Notes: generated from the sequence alone by a model not told the origin. A stretch of DNA of 64,000 nucleotides from Phymorhynchus buccinoides (GCA_017654935.2 CM065689.1:62059085-62123084); one strand, 5' to 3'; counted from the first letter of the stretch, positions 36,801-45,817 are shown. A program made the numbers and translations.

Positions 36801-38500
36801 TCCACTGGTTTCTTGTTGACATTGTGCTGGTGGTTTTTTTTAGGGCGGCGGTTCCTGTCCCCATGCTTGCATTGACAACGCCTTACATACCAACTGGTTT
36901 GTTGACGTGGGGGGTTAGGGCGGTCGGTTCCTGTCCATGTCATGCTGTGCATTGATCAACGCCTTCCTACCCTGGTTCTGTTGGACAGGTTGGGGCGTTA
37001 GGGCGGCGGTTCTGTCCATGTGATGCTGTGCATTGACAACGCCTTTACCTACAACTGGTTCTGTTTTGACAGGTGGGGGGTTAGGGCGGTGGTTTCCTGT
37101 CCATGTGATCTTGTGCTTGAACACGCCTTACCTACAACTGGTTTTTATGTTGACAGGTGCGGGGGTTAAGGGCGGTGGTTCCTGTCCTATGGTCTGTTGC
37201 ATTGACACGCCTTACCTACCTACTGGTTCTGTTGCATTTGGGTGGTTAGGGCGGCGTTTCCTGTCCATGCTATGCATTGTCAACGCCTTACTTACACTGG
37301 TTTCTGTTGATCATGGTGGTGGTTTAGTGCGACGGTTTCCTGTCCATGTGATGCATGTGCATTGCAACGCCTTATCTACCACTGGTTCCTGTTGTGCAAT
37401 GTGGGGTTTCAGTCTATCGGTTCCTGTCCATGTGATGCTGTGCATTGACCAATGCCTTACCTACCTACTGTTTCTGTGACAGTGGGGGGTTTTGGGCGGT
37501 GGTTTCCTGTCCATGTCCTCTGCATTGACAACTCTTACTACCACTGGTTCTGTTGACAGTTGGGGGGTTGGCGGTGGGTTCCTGTCCATGGCTGTGCATT
37601 GACACCCTTACCTACGCACGTTCTGTTGGACAGTGTGGGGGTTTAGGCGGTGGTTTCCTGCCATGCTGTGCATTGACCAACGCCTTACCTACCACTGGTT
37701 CTTTTTGACAGGTGGGGGGTTAGGGCGGTGGTTCCTGTCCCATGCTGTGGCATGGAGAACAACGCCTTATCTACCCTGGTTCTTTTGCAGGTGGGGGGTT
37801 AGGGCGGCGGTTCCGGTCCATGTGATGCTGTGCATTGACAACGCTTATCTACCGACTGGTTCTGTTGACGGGTTGGGAGGTTTGGCGGTACGGTTTTTTT
37901 CCTGTCCATGTGACCTTGCTGTGCATTGACAACGCCTTATCACTACCACTGTTCTGTGACAGTTGGGGGTTAGGGGCGGGCGGTTCCTGTCCATTCTGTG
38001 CATTGACAACACCTTATACCTACCACTGTTCTGTTGACAGGTGGGGGGTTGGGCGGTGGTTCCTGTCCATGCTGTGCTTGACAACGCCTTACCTACCACT
38101 GGTTCTGTTTACAGGGTGGGGGTTAGGGCGGTGGTTCTGTCCATGTTATGCTGTGCATTGACAACGCCTTACCTACCACGGTTCTGTGCAGTGGGGGTTA
38201 GGGCGTTTGGTTCCTGTCATGCTGTGGCATTGACAAACGCCTTACTACCACTGGTTCCTGTTGACAGTGGGGGTTAGGGCGGTGGTTTCCTGTCCATGCT
38301 GTGCATTGACACACCTTTTAACCTTACCTACCACTGGTTCTGTTGACAGGTGGGGTTAGGGTGGTGTTCCTGTCCCATGGGATGCTGTGCATTGTCAACG
38401 CCTTAATCTACACTGGTTCTGTGACAGGTGGGGATTTAGGTTAGTGTTCATGTGCCATGTCCTGCTGTGCATTGACAACGCCTTATCTACCACTGGTTCT
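33790..38500. repeat. ~76-bp minisatellite running into the assembly gap
   Basis: About 60 copies of CAACGCCTTACCTACCACTG, GTTCTGTTGACAGGTGGGG, GGTTAGGGCGGCGGTTCCTG and TCCATGCTGTGCATTGA. Variants add TTTG before TTGACAG, or TGATG or TCCATG before the CTGTGC. Copies are clean from 33830 to about 34970 and indel-rich afterwards, with T-rich disruption at 36185-36250 and 36445-36465. Both strands show splice-like words: plus GTTCTGTTGACAG|GTG, minus TGGTAG|GTAAGG. Confidence 0.93.
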
Positions 38501-39000
38501 NNNNNNNNNNNNNNNNNNNNNNNNNNNNNNNNNNNNNNNNNNNNNNNNNNNNNNNNNNNNNNNNNNNNNNNNNNNNNNNNNNNNNNNNNNNNNNNNNNNN
38601 NNNNNNNNNNNNNNNNNNNNNNNNNNNNNNNNNNNNNNNNNNNNNNNNNNNNNNNNNNNNNNNNNNNNNNNNNNNNNNNNNNNNNNNNNNNNNNNNNNNN
38701 NNNNNNNNNNNNNNNNNNNNNNNNNNNNNNNNNNNNNNNNNNNNNNNNNNNNNNNNNNNNNNNNNNNNNNNNNNNNNNNNNNNNNNNNNNNNNNNNNNNN
38801 NNNNNNNNNNNNNNNNNNNNNNNNNNNNNNNNNNNNNNNNNNNNNNNNNNNNNNNNNNNNNNNNNNNNNNNNNNNNNNNNNNNNNNNNNNNNNNNNNNNN
38901 NNNNNNNNNNNNNNNNNNNNNNNNNNNNNNNNNNNNNNNNNNNNNNNNNNNNNNNNNNNNNNNNNNNNNNNNNNNNNNNNNNNNNNNNNNNNNNNNNNNN
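38501..39000. other. Assembly gap (500 N)
   Basis: Exactly 500 N. A round number like this usually marks a scaffold join of unknown length, so the order and distance of the two sides are not established by sequence. Confidence 0.99.
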
Positions 39001-39257
39001 TCCCTTTTCTTAACAACTTTATATTCAAAATGGCCAACATTGTCAGCTACTACATTACGCAGTTGCTCTAGTTTAGGTACTTTTTTATCACTTACTTCTG
39101 CACGTTTATAATAGCCGTTGTTTGTGTACTCAAACCCATACAGCGCTCCTATCTCTCCATTTAAATCAAAGTCTTCTGTGTCTGCTAGGTCCTTCAATTC
39201 TAAAGTTGCGCATCTAACAGGGTCAAGCATAACCGGTTGATCTGGTCCGCGCGACAT
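39001..39257 (-). CDS. Unknown viral-element protein, truncated by gap
   Basis: The ATG at 39257 opens about 85 residues that run into the N gap. The visible part is acidic then basic (DLADTEDFDLNGEIG, later KKVPKLEQLRNVV) with no known motif. It ends 15 bases downstream of the stop of the next minus-strand gene, so the two probably form one transcription unit. Function is unknown. It belongs to the viral block by position, compactness and composition. Confidence 0.5.
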
Positions 39258-39271
39258 TGTTTTATACTAAA

Positions 39272-39967
39272 TTATTTTATTTCTAATAAAGCATTAAGGC
39301 TGTCGCACTGAACTTCTTTTCCTTTTTTGTCAGTTATTCTTATTTTTAGTGAATGGTGAATTCCACAAATTAATTCTTTAAACTGTAATGTGGGAAACGT
39401 TATAATTTCGTAATCACAGTATGCCGCTTTTGCTGACGGAAGAACTCTTAACACAGTAGACGGCTGGTTATCAAATAAGTTGTTATCCGTACTCAGGATA
39501 TCTAAATGAAAATATAATAAAGAATGTATTCCAAGATTCAGAGAGTTTTCTCCTTTAAAAGAGGTTTTATTTTCTGTGACTGAAAAGCTGTGTATATCTC
39601 GGTTGTCGGTTCTAAACCCTAACATTTTTGCTAGTTCTGGTGCGAAGTAGTAACCTACTCTATCTTGCTCTTTGAAGATTAACGTTACTTTTAAATTTCC
39701 CTCATTAAGTTTTAAAGTAATGTCATAATCGCTTAAAATCTCTTTTAATGAACAAAAACCGTAATAACCATCTGGTATAGTCAGTTCGCTTATCGGTTGT
39801 CCTCCGTCATCAATTTTTTTTATCCAATTATTCCTTAAGGTTTTGCTTATGTTAATCCATTTAACTTTGTAATAAATTTTATGGAGCGCTACTTTTAGAG
39901 AACCATGATTTTCAATAGGGCGTTGTAAAAGTATTGGCTCGTCTTGATCAGTTATATAAATAAACAT
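39272..39967 (-). CDS. Candidate minor capsid (penton-like jelly-roll) protein
   Basis: About 231 residues if it starts at the Met encoded at 39967 (MFIYITDQDEPILL). An upstream in-frame ATG at 40009 would overlap the opposite-strand gene and is less likely. The protein is beta-rich, with GYYGFCSLKEIL near the middle and a C-terminal FPTLQFKELICGIHHSLKI segment followed by ITDKKGKEV. The pattern of a peptide-like central loop and a late 'ITF...Q.-L.....-I.I.D..G' strand pair recalls proteins found beside capsid genes in cnidarian and molluscan virus-like elements. I infer a single jelly-roll vertex protein. No catalytic motif is visible. A structure prediction would decide. Confidence 0.4.
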   Translation of the reverse strand: MFIYITDQDEPILLQRPIENHGSLKVALHKIYYKVKWINISKTLRNNWIKKIDDGGQPISELTIPDGYYGFCSLKEILSDYDITLKLNEGNLKVTLIFKEQDRVGYYFAPELAKMLGFRTDNRDIHSFSVTENKTSFKGENSLNLGIHSLLYFHLDILSTDNNLFDNQPSTVLRVLPSAKAAYCDYEIITFPTLQFKELICGIHHSLKIRITDKKGKEVQCDSLNALLEIK

Positions 39968-39986
39968 TTTTATTGCGAATATATAA

Positions 39987-41186
39987 ATGAATGCTTTTAA
40001 ATATAACAAAGACGCTAAATATGCAGTAGGATCATATAACCATAAAACTATAGCTGTTGATTCAATAGTTGTTGCAGTGGGAGTTGATTCTTTTGAAGTT
40101 AAGGTCAGTAATCCATTAAACCATTATTTAAATCCTAGCATCAAACATGATAACATCGCAAAGGCATGGTTTAGTCATCCAATGCAGTTTTATCAAAACC
40201 AGTTAAACTTTGCTGTGTTTTGCGCAACAACAGGGTGTGGTGTTTCTTTCACTGATCACTTAAATCATCCTGATCTCATGGTAAAAGCAGTTTATAGATT
40301 TCATTTCTATTACACATTCAAGCGTATTTTGTTTGAACTGCAGGCGCCATTACCGAATGATTCCACTTTTAATCCGTTCAACAACAGAATTAACACGAAG
40401 GCCTTTGAACGGATTTGTAACGAGTTTAACATTAACTTGAATACAGACTTTAGACAAAAGTCAGATCGTAATCATGGTTTGGGTACACTTTATTATTGGG
40501 GTGTGCACAGAAAGTATAACTATGATTGGAATCCTCCTTACACGTCTTTTTCTTCAGGTACGACTGTTCATCTAGGATTTATTCAACAAAAACATAAAAA
40601 CGCTTGGTCTACATTTATTCTTGACACTTCCGAAGGACTGACAAAGGCGGGAATAGAACGAGTAAATGATTCTATTCGTACATACGTGTGGTGTTTGCTG
40701 GGATCTCAAGCGCAAGTTAAATCTGAAATAATGGATCCTTCTACTGGGTTTGATGCACAAAAACAGTATTTAGCTAATTTAGAAGATGCAATCAATTCTA
40801 CAGTTGACCTCCCAGCTAGCATTAAAAGGTATCAAGACGTTTTGAGATTCGCAAGATCGAAGGTAGACTTTGCTGTCGGTAGTGGATTGTACATGCTGCC
40901 CTCTGATCTTAGACTTCAAATAGGAACAATTGTAAACTATAACAACGAAATCCTTATAGCGGGAAATAATCAAGCAGTTGGTAAAAATTCAAAAATAAAT
41001 TCTACATTGTCGATCATACAAAGAACACACCATCCAATCCCTAACAGTCAAAAAAAGAATATTAACTTAACTAACTCAACGAACTTAACCTACAAAACAG
41101 CCGACAGTCATGAAAACGAAAAGACAGCACTAGTTATTTTTTTAACTGCAGCTGGTCTAGTTTATTTTTATTTTGCTAAAGAGTAA
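39987..41186 (+). CDS. Conserved viral-element protein with C-terminal membrane anchor
   Basis: An open frame of 399 residues. The start is the ATG at 39987, 19 bases from the divergent minus gene. Features are FCATTGCGVSFTDHL near residue 80, HFYYTFKRILFEL near 110, RTYVWCLLGSQAQ near 230, DAQKQYLANLEDAI near 255, YQDVLRFARSKVDFAVGSGL near 290, and a terminal hydrophobic segment (TALVIFLTAAGLVYFYF, about 380-396) followed by KE. It resembles, from memory of the family, uncharacterised proteins in coral and mollusc genomes. The tail anchor suggests a virion-membrane or host-membrane role, which is inference. Its last 19 bases overlap the 3' end of the converging minus gene. Confidence 0.6.
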   Translation: MNAFKYNKDAKYAVGSYNHKTIAVDSIVVAVGVDSFEVKVSNPLNHYLNPSIKHDNIAKAWFSHPMQFYQNQLNFAVFCATTGCGVSFTDHLNHPDLMVKAVYRFHFYYTFKRILFELQAPLPNDSTFNPFNNRINTKAFERICNEFNINLNTDFRQKSDRNHGLGTLYYWGVHRKYNYDWNPPYTSFSSGTTVHLGFIQQKHKNAWSTFILDTSEGLTKAGIERVNDSIRTYVWCLLGSQAQVKSEIMDPSTGFDAQKQYLANLEDAINSTVDLPASIKRYQDVLRFARSKVDFAVGSGLYMLPSDLRLQIGTIVNYNNEILIAGNNQAVGKNSKINSTLSIIQRTHHPIPNSQKKNINLTNSTNLTYKTADSHENEKTALVIFLTAAGLVYFYFAKE

Positions 41187-41815
41187 TCCACAACTAAAAC
41201 TATTAATGTCCATAAGTGTTCAGCCATAAAACCGACTACTTTGCTTGCAGTAGAAAAAAGCCAACTAACAATTCCACCTAATATACCGGGTAGTGCATCT
41301 AGAGCTTTTTCTCCTAATTTTTTTAATAGATTCGTTAAATGTTCCAGTTGTTTTTTAATCCAATTCGTATCTTTTGATGGCGAAGGTGGAGAAGGTAATT
41401 GACCACCACCACCACCTGTTCCTGTTAAAGCATACACTAAAGTAGAGATAGCAAACCCTAAAGCCGTCATAACGCTCGCAATCGTGACTCCTTGCTCTCT
41501 AAATAAAGTTTTTATTCTTTCAGCTAGCGTCGTGTTTTCGTATAACATTATTTGGATGGTTTCTTTTACTCTGTTGAATTGTGTTCGTAATTGTTCACGG
41601 TTAGTTGACAGTACTTCTAGTCTTGCTGCTCTCTCTTGTTGAAGATCATTTAGTCTTTGTATGATTCTGTCTTTCACGTCTTGTCCTAGGTTGTTGTCGT
41701 CCGCTTCAGCCAACTTTAGTTTTTCTCTGTCAATGTGAGCATCAAGTTCGCTTAACTTTGCTAGATTATTTGTTAACTCACCTCTGGTAGATTGTAATGT
41801 TGCATTGAGCGCCAT
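41168..41815 (-). CDS. Coiled-coil protein with hydrophobic C-terminal half
   Basis: 215 residues. Residues 1-95 are charged and heptad-rich, predicting a coiled coil. About 105-130 is hydrophobic (VMTALGFAISTLVYAL), then a glycine run and a PSPPSPS linker, then a basic amphipathic stretch (KKQLEHLTNLLKKLGEKAL). The end has two hydrophobic stretches (LPGILGGIVSWLF and HLWTLIVLVV). Similar glycine/proline linkers with an LPGI-type tail occur in proteins of coral and hydra virus-like elements. A membrane-active or virion-internal protein is plausible but unproven. It starts 6 bases after the stop of the 176-residue gene, so the two are likely co-transcribed. Confidence 0.55.
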   Translation of the reverse strand: MALNATLQSTRGELTNNLAKLSELDAHIDREKLKLAEADDNNLGQDVKDRIIQRLNDLQQERAARLEVLSTNREQLRTQFNRVKETIQIMLYENTTLAERIKTLFREQGVTIASVMTALGFAISTLVYALTGTGGGGGQLPSPPSPSKDTNWIKKQLEHLTNLLKKLGEKALDALPGILGGIVSWLFSTASKVVGFMAEHLWTLIVLVVDYSLAK

Positions 41816-41821
41816 TAGTTC

Positions 41822-42352
41822 TCACATAGGTAATGGTGGGTCATGTAATGTTTTTAAATGGGTTTCTTCATCTTCTAAAGTTAAAAAACTGGTTTCTATT
41901 GTTTTTATTGTCTGGTCTGCAGTTGCGCTTAAGTCTCTAAGAGGAATCGATTGAAGTTGGGAATCAGTAGGTAGTTCTTGTAGTGTGTTTTGAAGTGTAG
42001 AAACAGCTTTTGTGCTTAGGTCTGGATCAATATTAAATCGTATTTGTTCACTAACACTGAGTCTGCCACGAATTGTACTCTTTTTTAAAAACTTTGAGGG
42101 GTTTGGTTTAGTTGTTAGTTGAACTGGTTGTCCATCTTTAACCTTCACAAATAAATGGCCGTCTTTATATTCAAAGTCATTAGAATCAAAAACTTTAGGC
42201 GGTTCTTGTCCTATACTTTCATAAAACGATCTTACTTTACCTTCCATTAGTTCTCGTCTTAAAGATGATTGATGGCGAGATTGAATAGCTTCACTCATGT
42301 CATCTCCAGGTTCAAAGACGTCATATTCGTGGTCTGCTTCTATTCCTGCCAT
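41822..42352 (-). CDS. Unknown viral-element protein, 176 residues
   Basis: The ATG at 42352 opens an acidic, soluble protein: EADHEYDVFEPGDDM near the start, RSFYESIG near 43, then FEYKDGHLFVKVKDG, and a helical C-terminal half rich in D/E/T ending DPPLPM. No catalytic motif or membrane segment is visible. It is the first gene of a minus-strand pair and is divergent from the capsid-like gene across 45 bases. Its N-terminal EYDVF..GDDM region could be a binding peptide, but the function is unknown. Confidence 0.5.
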   Translation of the reverse strand: MAGIEADHEYDVFEPGDDMSEAIQSRHQSSLRRELMEGKVRSFYESIGQEPPKVFDSNDFEYKDGHLFVKVKDGQPVQLTTKPNPSKFLKKSTIRGRLSVSEQIRFNIDPDLSTKAVSTLQNTLQELPTDSQLQSIPLRDLSATADQTIKTIETSFLTLEDEETHLKTLHDPPLPM

Positions 42353-42397
42353 GTTTTTATTTATAATTATGTTTTTATTTTATTTCTAAAAAAAGAG
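42353..42397. promoter_or_regulatory. Divergent AT-rich promoter region
   Basis: Only 45 bases separate the start codons of the minus-strand 176-residue gene and the plus-strand capsid-like gene. The segment is almost pure A/T (TTTATTTATAATTATG and TATTTCTAAAAAAAG), so both promoters must lie here or inside the coding regions. A shared bidirectional promoter is inferred. Confidence 0.35.
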
Positions 42398-43583
42398 ATG
42401 TCGCAATCATACGGAACAATTCTTGATCCATACAGACGGTTAAAAGAACCACTCGGTGTTAAAGGAACCAGGCAGAGTATCGTTATAAGTAATAATCCTT
42501 CAACTATCGATCAAAGACAAATATTATCAGTAAGATTTCCTAGTCTGGGATCTAATGAAGTAATTGTGCCAGGTACCGCACGTCTCGCATTTAAAATAGA
42601 ACTGGAGTCAGCGACGGATCCGAACAGAACTTTAGTTGCTAATCTTGGTAGAGCAATCGTTAGTAAGATTACTATTAAACTTGAAGGGAGAGAGGTAATG
42701 TCTTTAGATAACGCAGATGTCTTTTTGAGTTTTTGTGATTTATGGCTCACACAAAATGAAAGAAAAGATCGAACTTATCAAGGAATACAGGGAGATAATG
42801 GTATAAAACATAGAATTGATGCTGAAGACAAAAAAGATAGCAATCAAGATGCGTTGGTTGCACAAGTTTATGGTAATCGATTTTATGTACCTCAGATCAG
42901 CGACAGATCCTGATGCAAAATATAGTATTTCAGACATCACATTAGAGTTTGATGTTGTTCGTCATCAAGAATTAGCTCGATTGATCTCCCAACAATACCA
43001 AACAAGATTAGCAATATACTGCAACAGAATTTTAAATCACAGTAAAATACCTAAAAACAAATCAGACACAATTTGGAACATCGATTTGAATGTATCAGCA
43101 AGGTCATTGAAAGGGATTTTGTTGCTGTTTGAAGAGTCCAAAAAACCCTTTAACAGATTAAGCGAGAAGTTTCATAATCCTAAAATAACTAATCTAACAT
43201 GCACAATTGAAGGACAACCGAATCAGTTGTTTGCAAGCGGTCTTTTACCTTATCAGCATTTTGATGAAATACGAAAGCTGTTGGGTGGAGGTGGTCGGCA
43301 AAGAGACCCAGTGGCTGATCTTGTTTGCAAAGACCTCCATCTTCATGATGTCAGACTCGAAGATTATTTATATTCGAAGTATGCGTTGTGGCTAGATCTT
43401 AGAACAACAGAAGACAACAAACTACATGGCAGTGGAAGAACAGTTGGTGATGGGTCAGGAGGAATAAACATTCAAATCCACAAAGAAGCGGAAGAGAATA
43501 AGCAAATATATATTTATGTTTATTTACTATGCGATGCTCAGCTGAACATTGAAGACAACAGATTAAAAGATATCGTTTATTAA
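42398..43583 (+). pseudogene. Major-capsid-like protein gene with one frameshift
   Basis: The ATG at 42398 opens MSQSYGTILDPYRRL. The frame stops at 42911-42913, while homologous-looking sequence continues in the next frame to a stop at 43581-43583. The change of frame lies in about 42885-42910. The total coding span corresponds to roughly 395 residues, near the small end for double jelly-roll capsid proteins. Beta-rich segments IVPGTARLAFKIEL, GRAIVSKITIKLEGREVMS and the late YIYVYLLCDAQLNIEDN fit capsid strands. Location directly before the packaging ATPase (4 bases) supports the call. Assignment is by context and family memory, not by a detected motif. The frameshift may be mutation or assembly error. 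Confidence 0.5.
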
Positions 43584-43587
43584 AATA

Positions 43588-44205
43588 ATGGATTTGAAGA
43601 CTAATTTAAATTTCCTTACAAAAGAACCTCATTGTGGTTTATTTTGTGGAATGACAGGCTGCGGAAAAAGTGTGTTCGCTTTAGATTTAATACAAACGGT
43701 TTATCGTAATCACTTTGAACACATAGTAATTTTTTGTACTACATTAGAATTCAACAAGTCTTATAAAGAAAGAAAGTTTATTTGGACAGATGATGAAATA
43801 TATTTAGTCAATCCAAGTAATAAACTAAGCGATTGTTTAGAGTATTTTTATAAACTGTTTAAAGGAACATCAACTTTGTTTATTATTGATGATTGCTCAG
43901 CTGAAAGAGACATTGTCCAAAAAATAAATAGTTTAGCAAAACTAGCATTCAGCGGTCGGCATGCAGGAATTAGCGTATGGATTTTAACGCAGAAGTATAA
44001 TTCGGTTTTAAAGGACTTTAGAGAACAGATAAAGACGGTTGTTTTGTTTTTTACTAAAGACAAAAACAGCTTTGATGAGTGTCTTGATGAAAATGATGTC
44101 GAATCAAAAGAAGAAAAAGAAAAAATTAAACAAAAGCTAAGAAAAGAGAAATTCTGTAAACTAGTATTAAAAACAGATTTTCCTAGTCAGTACAAATGTT
44201 TGTGA
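43588..44205 (+). CDS. A32-like DNA packaging ATPase (FtsK/HerA type)
   Basis: 205 residues. Walker A GMTGCGKS is at residues 21-28, Walker B LFIIDDC at 97-103, and the GRHAGISVWILTQ segment with the sensor glutamine is at about 123-135. These three, in this spacing, are the signature of poxvirus A32-type genome packaging ATPases shared by Polintons, adintoviruses, virophages and large DNA viruses. The role is to pump DNA into preformed capsids. The length is typical or slightly short. The C-terminus is lysine/glutamate-rich. The start is 4 bases after the stop of the capsid-like gene. The frame is intact, with no stops. This is the firmest call in the viral block. Confidence 0.85.
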   Translation: MDLKTNLNFLTKEPHCGLFCGMTGCGKSVFALDLIQTVYRNHFEHIVIFCTTLEFNKSYKERKFIWTDDEIYLVNPSNKLSDCLEYFYKLFKGTSTLFIIDDCSAERDIVQKINSLAKLAFSGRHAGISVWILTQKYNSVLKDFREQIKTVVLFFTKDKNSFDECLDENDVESKEEKEKIKQKLRKEKFCKLVLKTDFPSQYKCL

Positions 44206-44264
44206 AGAAATTCAGAACGTGTAGAATATTTTATAGGAATTTCCTTTTTTTGTTTTTCATTAAA

Positions 44265-44400
44265 AAACAATTAAAATCACGCTGTTTTCGAGAGTAAAAA
44301 CGATTGAATCGCACTGTTTTCGAGAATACAAAACGCAAGAAAACGATTAAATCACGCCTTTTGGGGGGTTAAAAAACATAAGAAAAAAGGCGTGATTTTA
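44265..44400. terminator. Direct repeats and hairpin downstream of the ATPase gene
   Basis: ATCACGCTGTTTTCGAGA and ATCGCACTGTTTTCGAGA repeat about 39 bases apart. Then AATCACGCCTTTT (44350-44362) pairs perfectly with AAAAGGCGTGATT (44385-44397) around a 22-base loop. This could be a 3'-end or terminal structure of the viral element. The function is inferred. Confidence 0.45.
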
Positions 44401-44426
44401 GCCGTTTTTTTAATAAATGGAGGAGT

Positions 44427-44450
44427 GAAACCGAAACCGAAACCGATACT
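44427..44450 (+). promoter_or_regulatory. ISRE-like GAAACC triple repeat
   Basis: GAAACC occurs three times in a row and is followed by GATACT. GAAANNGAAA is the core recognised by interferon regulatory factors in animals. It lies about 220 bases after the ATPase stop. Chance occurrence is possible. Confidence 0.3.
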
Positions 44451-44480
44451 GAGCCAGAGACCCCCTTCTTACGTTCTCTG

Positions 44481-44646
44481 CTGTTATTTTTAAATGAAGA
44501 GGAACTGAGGGGTGGGCCCCACTGGTCTGGATGGCCGAGACTCTCGGCCAGTCAACCTTTGGCTGTTATTTTAAATGAAGAGGAGCTGAGGGGTGGGCCC
44601 CACTGGTCTGGATGGCCGAGACTCTCGGCCAGTCAACCTTTGGCTG
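44481..44646. repeat. Tandem duplication of an 82-bp unit
   Basis: Two adjacent near-identical copies start CTGTTATTTTTAAATGAAG and contain GGGTGGGCCCCACTGGTC and GAGACTCTCGGCCAGTC. GGCCGAGACTCTCGGCC is itself a perfect short palindrome. Confidence 0.9.
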
Positions 44647-44928
44647 TTTAAAAAAAAATAAATACTGTACATTATACAAGAACCGTGATAGGGGATTCTG
44701 ATAAACTCCGACAAAGATATATTTACATTTTACCCCATTTTTAACCAACCCGGTTAGAGAACTATTATTTATCATTTATCTGCTCTCCACTCCCATGTCC
44801 ACATTGTCCCTTTTTAAACAACACATACGGAGATGTGCCAAATAAACTCTTTTGAGTTTCCCACTTTTAATCCCTACCCCGTAGATGGGTGCCCGACGCG
44901 CGCTTCGGAGGGGCGCCTTCGTAGTGGG
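44647..44928. other. Unassigned sequence right of the viral block
   Basis: No coding signal. A GC-rich stem-like segment lies near 44880-44935 (GCCCGACGCGCGCTTCGGAG then GGGCGCC). Confidence 0.3.
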
Positions 44929-45130
44929 TTTTTTGAAGCCTCGAGTCAAGAGGGTTGATATTTCTTTTTAAAAAAAACTAAGTTTAGGGATCCTCACTCC
45001 ATAATCATAAATAAAAATGTTTTGTAACTTGGCAAAAAACGCATCTCATTCGTAAATGGTCTTAAAAACAACAATTTAGGCTTCATGTAAGCCAATTATC
45101 GGGATTTTAATACTTTTAAGCTTTTTCGGT
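44929..45130. repeat. Duplicated sequence, copy A, left part
   Basis: Shares TATTTCTTTTT, AACTAAGTT, AGGGATCCTCACTC and, later, ACAATTTA, GATTTTAA with 48491-48735. Copy A is interrupted at 45131 by a 2,486-bp insertion and resumes at 47617. Confidence 0.8.
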
Positions 45131-45774
45131 TGTCACGAAATCCCCCGCTCGATCCTGATCAGAGATCGGGAGAGGGAAATCGCGAACCCCGAGGAGAGTC
45201 TCGCACGCCCAGACAGACAAACTCGCAGGAGAAGGCACACGCGCACACCAGAAGTACAGTACAAAACAAGACTATTTATTATAAGCAAGCACACACACAC
45301 ACTTACACAATTCAATACACTCAATGTTTAACAAATTATCTACACAATATACATGGCATTCAAAAGTTTGTCCAAAGAATAATCTAAAGCCGGCAACTTA
45401 ACTGAATAACTAAAAGAGAGTTTGTAAGCAGAAACACAAAATTGAAGGGAAAAACGACGAAAGGGCAGACGAAGAAAAGAAGTCCAACAAAAACAGCAGA
45501 GCGTCCGAAGAAGAAGACAAAGGGGAAAACAAAAGTCAGTAGAAAAACTGCTCCCCCTCCTGGGGCAGGCTACAGCAGCAGAAACAAAAGAAGAGAGACG
45601 GCAGAGGTCGCCCCCAGACTCCTCAACAGGAACGTCGAAGCCTGGCCCGAACGCACAGACAGGCCCACAGATCGGGCCTAACACGGGGCCAGACAGAAAG
45701 GCGGGCGGCCTCCCACAGCCGGAAACGGAGAAAAGAGCGGTTGACCGGGCGGTCAACCAGGCAGCAACAGGTCA

Positions 45775-45782
45775 GGTCAGGT

Positions 45783-45817
<35 letters not shown>

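Larger units (their letters stand above)
39001..44210. mobile_element. Endogenous dsDNA virus fragment (Polinton/adintovirus-like)
   Basis: Seven intronless frames fill 5.2 kb almost without spacers, AT-rich and unlike their surroundings. Their order is: two minus genes, one plus, two minus, two plus, with short divergent promoters between. The A32-type packaging ATPase directly downstream of a capsid-like protein, plus candidate minor capsid and membrane proteins, is the morphogenesis set of Polinton/Maverick-type elements and related viruses. Protein-primed DNA polymerase, integrase and adenain-like protease were looked for and not seen. They may lie in or left of the gap, or be lost. No terminal inverted repeats were identified. 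Confidence 0.65.

Noticed and set aside
39001..44210. Polinton integrase, protease and DNA polymerase genes
   Set aside because: Searched by eye for DDE integrase, adenain-type His-Asp-Cys and polymerase B motifs in all frames of this block; none seen.
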